A stretch of 64,000 bases of DNA, taken from assembly GCA_021296235.1 (NCBI GenBank), contig JAGWAS010000006.1, positions 22,075 to 86,074 on the forward strand. The letters are read 5' to 3'. Source of the stretch: Paracoccaceae bacterium. Its GTDB lineage: Bacteria; Pseudomonadota; Alphaproteobacteria; Rhodobacterales; Rhodobacteraceae. The translations under genes and the position numbers were made by a program. The notes beneath the pieces were generated by a model, which had not been told where the DNA came from, searched no databases, and saw only the letters and a list, made by a program, of their open reading frames with translations. Positions 61,082 to 64,000 of this stretch are shown here, piece after piece. Each line of letters opens with the position of its first letter. Within the stretch, counting starts at the first letter, position 1.

Positions 61082-63547
61082 TTGTCGGCCCCATTCCGAA
61101 TCCTTGGAATTCCAAGATCGTTCGTCGTATGCTCGGCTCTCATGGTCTGGGTTGCAGCTGGTTCATCCAATCCTCGTGTGGCAGTGGCAGATGATTTGCG
61201 GCAGGTGTTCACGATTGAAAGGGAGGAGATTGAAAGTTCAGGGATTCCGAACGTTTTTGATCTTCTGTATGAGCGTGCTGGAATCAACACATACGGCACA
61301 AACCACTCCAAATTGTTTGGTTGGTCGCACACTGTGGTTCTCCTGAACGGGAGGCCTCTGCCGAATGTCGCCGTTTCATATACTTTGGAAGCTCTCCCCC
61401 TATCTGCTGTCGAACGCATTGAAATTCTGAAAGACAACCGTGCTGTTTCGGTTGGTGAGAATGCGATCGGCGGGGCAGTGAACATCGTGCTTCGCAGCGA
61501 TTTTGAAGGTACCGAGATCCGAACCGGAATCGGCAGACCAGGACTGAAGGGGGGAGATTCCGACCATGCGAGTTTGCTCTGGGGAGGTCCGTTGGGCAAA
61601 GGGCATTTGATGATTGGTGTGGATCGAATTGGCAATCAACAAATCATAGATGCCGACAGGCGCTACAGCCGAGCGGAATACAATAGGGGTGGCACAACGG
61701 ATTTCAGCAACACCGTGGGCGTTTCCGATCTCGGCAACACTGTCTTCTATCAGGATAACAATGGCAATCTGAAGTCGGCTGCACTGGGCAACTGTGATGG
61801 CGAAGGGTATGTTAAAATCCAGAATCCGCGGGATGCTGTCGGTGACGGCTGCGGCTTTGCCTATGCAGACATTTCTTGGCAGACGGAACGATTTGAGAGG
61901 GACGGCACATTTTTGATCTTCGACCATCCGCTGGGCGAAGACGCGGAGGTGTATCTCGAAGCAAGGTATGCAATGGGGAATTCACTCTTTCGCTATGCCC
62001 CGTCACCTGACTTGCTCCGGTTTGAATCCTCCGACCCAGCCTTTAACACGATCATATCGCAGCTTGATGCCTCCACCGCCGCTGAAATTTCAAGTGCGGG
62101 TGTCCTCCAGCTTGGCCATCGTTTTGTTGGGCACGGCAACCGCGATTGGGGATGGGACATAAGGGAACATGACGTCACGCTGGGGATGAGAGGAATATTC
62201 GCAGATGGCATCGGCTACGATGCATATATTCGAGGCTATCGACAGGAGCTGGATGAGGCATCGAACACTTTCGTCAACGGAATAGAGGTTCGCAACCAAA
62301 TTAACGATGGCAATTACGATCTCACCAACCCGCTTTCGACCGACCCCGACCACCAACAAGCCATAGCCGACAGCAGCCTCGAACACACGCGCATCGCCTC
62401 CACCAAGCGTCGTTCTGCAGGAATTGAGCTAAGCGGGACCATCAACCCATTTTATGGCCGTGATCTGGGTTGGACACTCGGCATTGAGGCCGAGTTCAGA
62501 AACCTAAACAACAGGTTTCGCTACAGGGATGCCTCCGACAACCAAGTCGAAGCGTCAAATGTGCTGGGTTCCGGTGGATTGCCGGTTTCTGGCGAAAGGA
62601 AACGTCGGTCCGGATTTTCTGAAATTGTGATCCCGATCACCAAGCGCTGGGATGTTCAGGTCGCTGGACGTTTCGACAGTTTCAACGACGCCGGAACCAC
62701 AAGAAACCATGACATTTCAACTCGATTTCAGATTAACGACCGCTTGGCAATTAGGGGCGCGCTGAGCAAGGGCGAGGCGGTGCCCACGATCTATGCGATG
62801 AACGCCGACCCTTCGACAACTCATCCTTATGTATCGGTCAACGGTTCTTTGCTCCAGGTCGAACGCACGACTTCGGGAAATCCAAATCTCAAGCCGTACG
62901 ACACCGAGAGCTTCAATCTGGGATTTGCTTATAAGCTGGGCGCATTCGAAATGAATGTGGATGGTTTCCGAGTCAAGCAATCCGACAGACCGAGCGTGGC
63001 GTCAACCCAATCCATTATTAATCTCTATGAGTCTTCTGGTGCTGCCGGTCTTCCCGATGGAGTGATGGTGAATCCGGAAGTTGCGGATTACACAGTGACC
63101 GGACCTTGGGCCAATATCCTTTCGACAACGACCTCCGGTGTTGACATGCGCCTTGATTATACCCTTGACACACGCTGGTTGCGCGTAACGGATTCAAAGA
63201 GCGGTGAATATGGCGGGCTTGAGCAGGATTCACTCAATCCGCGCGATCGAATTCACTCGTCCGTCCGAGCCAGCATTGACAGCCTGACCTTTGGCTGGAG
63301 CGTCACTCATAACTCCAAGTTCAAGAGCAATCTGGTCAACGATTTCTATCCATCATGGACGGGCCATGATATTTCATTGACTTGGCGGGATGCGCTGGGG
63401 GTTGAAGGGTTGGTGGCGACGGGTGGGGTGCTCAACTTGACCGATGAGGGTCCGCCCACGGTGCCATCGTCGCCCAGCTTGATCGCGTCAAGCTACGATA
63501 CCAGGCTTGGCAGAACCCTTTTTCTAACTACCAAGGTTTCTTGGTAG
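61082..63547 (+). CDS. TonB-dependent receptor
   Basis: Plug domain IPNVFDLLYERAGINTYG...VVLLNGRPLPN...IEILKDNRAVSVGENAIGGAVNIVLR; beta-barrel C-term; likely TTG start gives signal peptide MSAPFRILGIPRSFVVCSALMVWVAAG. Confidence 0.88.
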   Translation: MSAPFRILGIPRSFVVCSALMVWVAAGSSNPRVAVADDLRQVFTIEREEIESSGIPNVFDLLYERAGINTYGTNHSKLFGWSHTVVLLNGRPLPNVAVSYTLEALPLSAVERIEILKDNRAVSVGENAIGGAVNIVLRSDFEGTEIRTGIGRPGLKGGDSDHASLLWGGPLGKGHLMIGVDRIGNQQIIDADRRYSRAEYNRGGTTDFSNTVGVSDLGNTVFYQDNNGNLKSAALGNCDGEGYVKIQNPRDAVGDGCGFAYADISWQTERFERDGTFLIFDHPLGEDAEVYLEARYAMGNSLFRYAPSPDLLRFESSDPAFNTIISQLDASTAAEISSAGVLQLGHRFVGHGNRDWGWDIREHDVTLGMRGIFADGIGYDAYIRGYRQELDEASNTFVNGIEVRNQINDGNYDLTNPLSTDPDHQQAIADSSLEHTRIASTKRRSAGIELSGTINPFYGRDLGWTLGIEAEFRNLNNRFRYRDASDNQVEASNVLGSGGLPVSGERKRRSGFSEIVIPITKRWDVQVAGRFDSFNDAGTTRNHDISTRFQINDRLAIRGALSKGEAVPTIYAMNADPSTTHPYVSVNGSLLQVERTTSGNPNLKPYDTESFNLGFAYKLGAFEMNVDGFRVKQSDRPSVASTQSIINLYESSGAAGLPDGVMVNPEVADYTVTGPWANILSTTTSGVDMRLDYTLDTRWLRVTDSKSGEYGGLEQDSLNPRDRIHSSVRASIDSLTFGWSVTHNSKFKSNLVNDFYPSWTGHDISLTWRDALGVEGLVATGGVLNLTDEGPPTVPSSPSLIASSYDTRLGRTLFLTTKVSW

Positions 63548-63571
63548 GAAGGGGAAACACACAACGAACAT

Positions 63572-63740
63572 ATGTACCCTGAATTTGTGCGGAATATTCG
63601 CGATGTCATTGAATTGTGTGTAGATCGGTCGGATTGTTCAATGGTGCTCTCGGTGGATGAGCAGGCGCTGAATGCTGGTACTTGGACGCGAGCGGGGGTA
63701 TTGCTCCCGGCGAACAAGTTGCACCCGACTTTCGTGCCGC
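63572..63740 (+). mobile_element. IS630-family transposase fragment
   Basis: YPEFVRNIRDVIELCVDRSDCSMVLSVDEQALNAGTWTRAGVLLPA resembles the FVxKVRDxVGLYxxPPxxALVLSVDEKSQIQALDRTQPGLP segment of IS630 transposases. Confidence 0.5.
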
Positions 63741-64000
63741 AGCGGCAGCGGTTCCGAATATTTCGCTTCGGACGTGAGATGGCTCAGTGCCCGTCCAACT
63801 CCGTCATCGCGGTTAGACTGCCGCACGGTCTTCGAAACGGAGCGACTTAACCTGAAGCTTGATGGCAATTCGGCGAAGCGTGAAACAAGGCGTTGTTGAA
63901 TCATGCGAAGCAGCGGAAGTCACTCGGCAACGAATAGGGGCTGTGATCGAAAATTCGTCGGTATTTGGGCCGCCGGCATCGCAGTTTATGATGGTCGGCG

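Overview
The window is a 64 kb chromosomal segment, most likely from an alphaproteobacterium (inferred from gene content and synteny; no database search was run). Most of it is ordinary metabolism and core housekeeping: PPK2; several Gfo/Idh/MocA oxidoreductases; a dimethylglycine-dehydrogenase-like enzyme beside a MetE-like methyltransferase; cysD-cysNC; kdsA; nhaA; the mreB-mreC-mreD-mrdA-rodA cell-shape operon; leuA; nadE; gltX; gcvT-gcvH-gcvP; glk/eda/edd; cysS; cimA; tpiA; sufA/sufT-like genes; and a TonB-dependent receptor. There are two tRNAs, Gln(TTG) and Ala(CGC). No CRISPR array, prophage, intact transposon or obvious defence island is visible. The observations most worth following up are: (1) a Leu-rich, possibly leaderless leader peptide with mutually exclusive hairpins directly upstream of leuA; (2) an exported protein made entirely of 20 back-to-back 23-aa MORN repeats; (3) a poly(C)8 tract at the cimA/squalene-synthase-like ATGA overlap, where a +1 slip would fuse the two proteins in frame; (4) a PPK2 gene with a perfect Shine-Dalgarno but GTT where the start codon should be; (5) a decayed two-gene sugar-acid operon (frameshifted LtnD-like dehydrogenase plus deleted/stopped TIM-barrel isomerase) and an IS630 transposase scrap, which suggest gene erosion. 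I found nothing I can defend as a wholly new multi-gene system.
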